From Mycoplasma haemofelis str. Langford 1 (GTDB lineage Bacteria > Bacillota_I > Bacilli_A > Mycoplasmatales > Mycoplasmoidaceae): a DNA stretch of 64,000 nt. Positions 63,830 to 64,000 of the stretch are shown one piece after another. The stretch's first letter is position 1, and the number at the start of each line of letters is the position of its first letter. A model generated the notes under the pieces. The model was not told the DNA's origin and ran no database searches. It was given only the letters and a program-made list of their open reading frames with translations. The DNA lies in the NCBI RefSeq assembly GCF_000200735.1, contig NC_014970.1, positions 806,001 to 870,000 on the forward strand, given 5' to 3'. Position numbers and translations under genes: made by a program.

Positions 63830-64000
63830 ATGAGGGTGGCGATACTACCTAAAAAGGTACTGATACCTGCAATATCTTTAACTTCAGTTGGGGGCGTTTA
63901 TCTGACGAAATCTATAGTTTCCGAGAAAGAGGAAAGAATAACTGCATCCAATGAGGCAGATCCTAACGCGACCCAACCAACTATAAAAGAAAGATTTAAG
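63830..64000 (+). CDS. N-terminal part of a plus-strand paralog (runs off the window)
   Basis: 57 codons open to the edge from ATG at 63830. M-R-V-A-I-L-P-K-K-V-L-I-P-A-I-S-L-T-S-V-G-G-V-Y-L-T-K-S is a typical small-residue membrane segment with the V-Y-L-T-K element of L/M genes, then a polar stretch and T-I-K-E-R-F-K as in H/I types. Divergent from M4. Subfamily cannot be fixed without the rest. Confidence 0.75.
   Translation, partial: MRVAILPKKVLIPAISLTSVGGVYLTKSIVSEKEERITASNEADPNATQPTIKERFK

Overview
The window comes from a mollicute that reads TGA as tryptophan (code 4). Conserved residues in known proteins (for example PgsA, 3475-4083) fall on TGA, and nearly all genes stay open only if TGA is read through. 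Moderate GC for a mollicute, very tight packing and a huge family of tandem ~200-230 aa paralogs point to a hemotropic mycoplasma of the Mycoplasma haemofelis / M. haemocanis type. This species call is an inference. All coordinates here were re-derived with TGA=Trp, so many genes are longer than a standard-code translation suggests. No gene-free gap exceeds about 120 bases.

Layout. 1-8409: a partial and a complete large secreted/anchored protein rich in simple repeats (both minus), tRNA-Ser(GCT), then a minus-strand housekeeping block: a 129-aa protein, pgsA, a c-di-AMP synthase and mgtE, with a HIT protein upstream. 8495-20973: array 1, where divergent A(minus)/C(plus) pairs share a conserved ~97-bp promoter region and alternate with B, D and E genes. 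20988-24408: a small paralog, an HD-domain protein with a degenerate NadD-like half, and ptsG. 24480-31689: a plus-strand run with two unknown proteins, two SemiSWEET/PQ-loop-like membrane proteins, and a FecCD-type ABC transporter made of two permeases and two ATPases that each carry an N-terminal membrane domain. 31682-63815: array 2, fifty minus-strand paralogs packed head to tail. A plus-strand paralog starts at 63830 and runs off the end.

Plan of the paralogs. Most proteins have a short glycine/alanine-rich N-terminal hydrophobic segment and then two related modules of about 90 residues. In the A-D, F, G and J types each module reads roughly: I-S-x-L-(L/I), K-R-x-(L/I), W-x3-W-x2-Y, W-x-(L/I)-x2-(W/F), F-x3-C, then Y-x5-8-(Y/W)-C-(T/A). 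H, I, L and M proteins are more divergent but keep two Cys per module. I call the subfamilies A-M by N-terminus and copies by number in coordinate order (F1, G1, ...). K proteins have a single module. GF proteins join a G first module to an F second module. In array 2 the genes recur, 5' to 3' on the minus strand, as the six-gene cassette I-H-GF-H-G-F (about 3.9 kb), interleaved with J/K/L/M groups.

How it may work together. Stops and starts abut or overlap by 1-14 bases throughout, so the arrays look like long translationally coupled transcripts. The signal anchor, the paired cysteines and the chimeric copies suggest a surface or secreted repertoire reshaped by recombination. This fits the accepted idea that hemoplasma paralog families serve antigenic variation, but function is not shown by the sequence.
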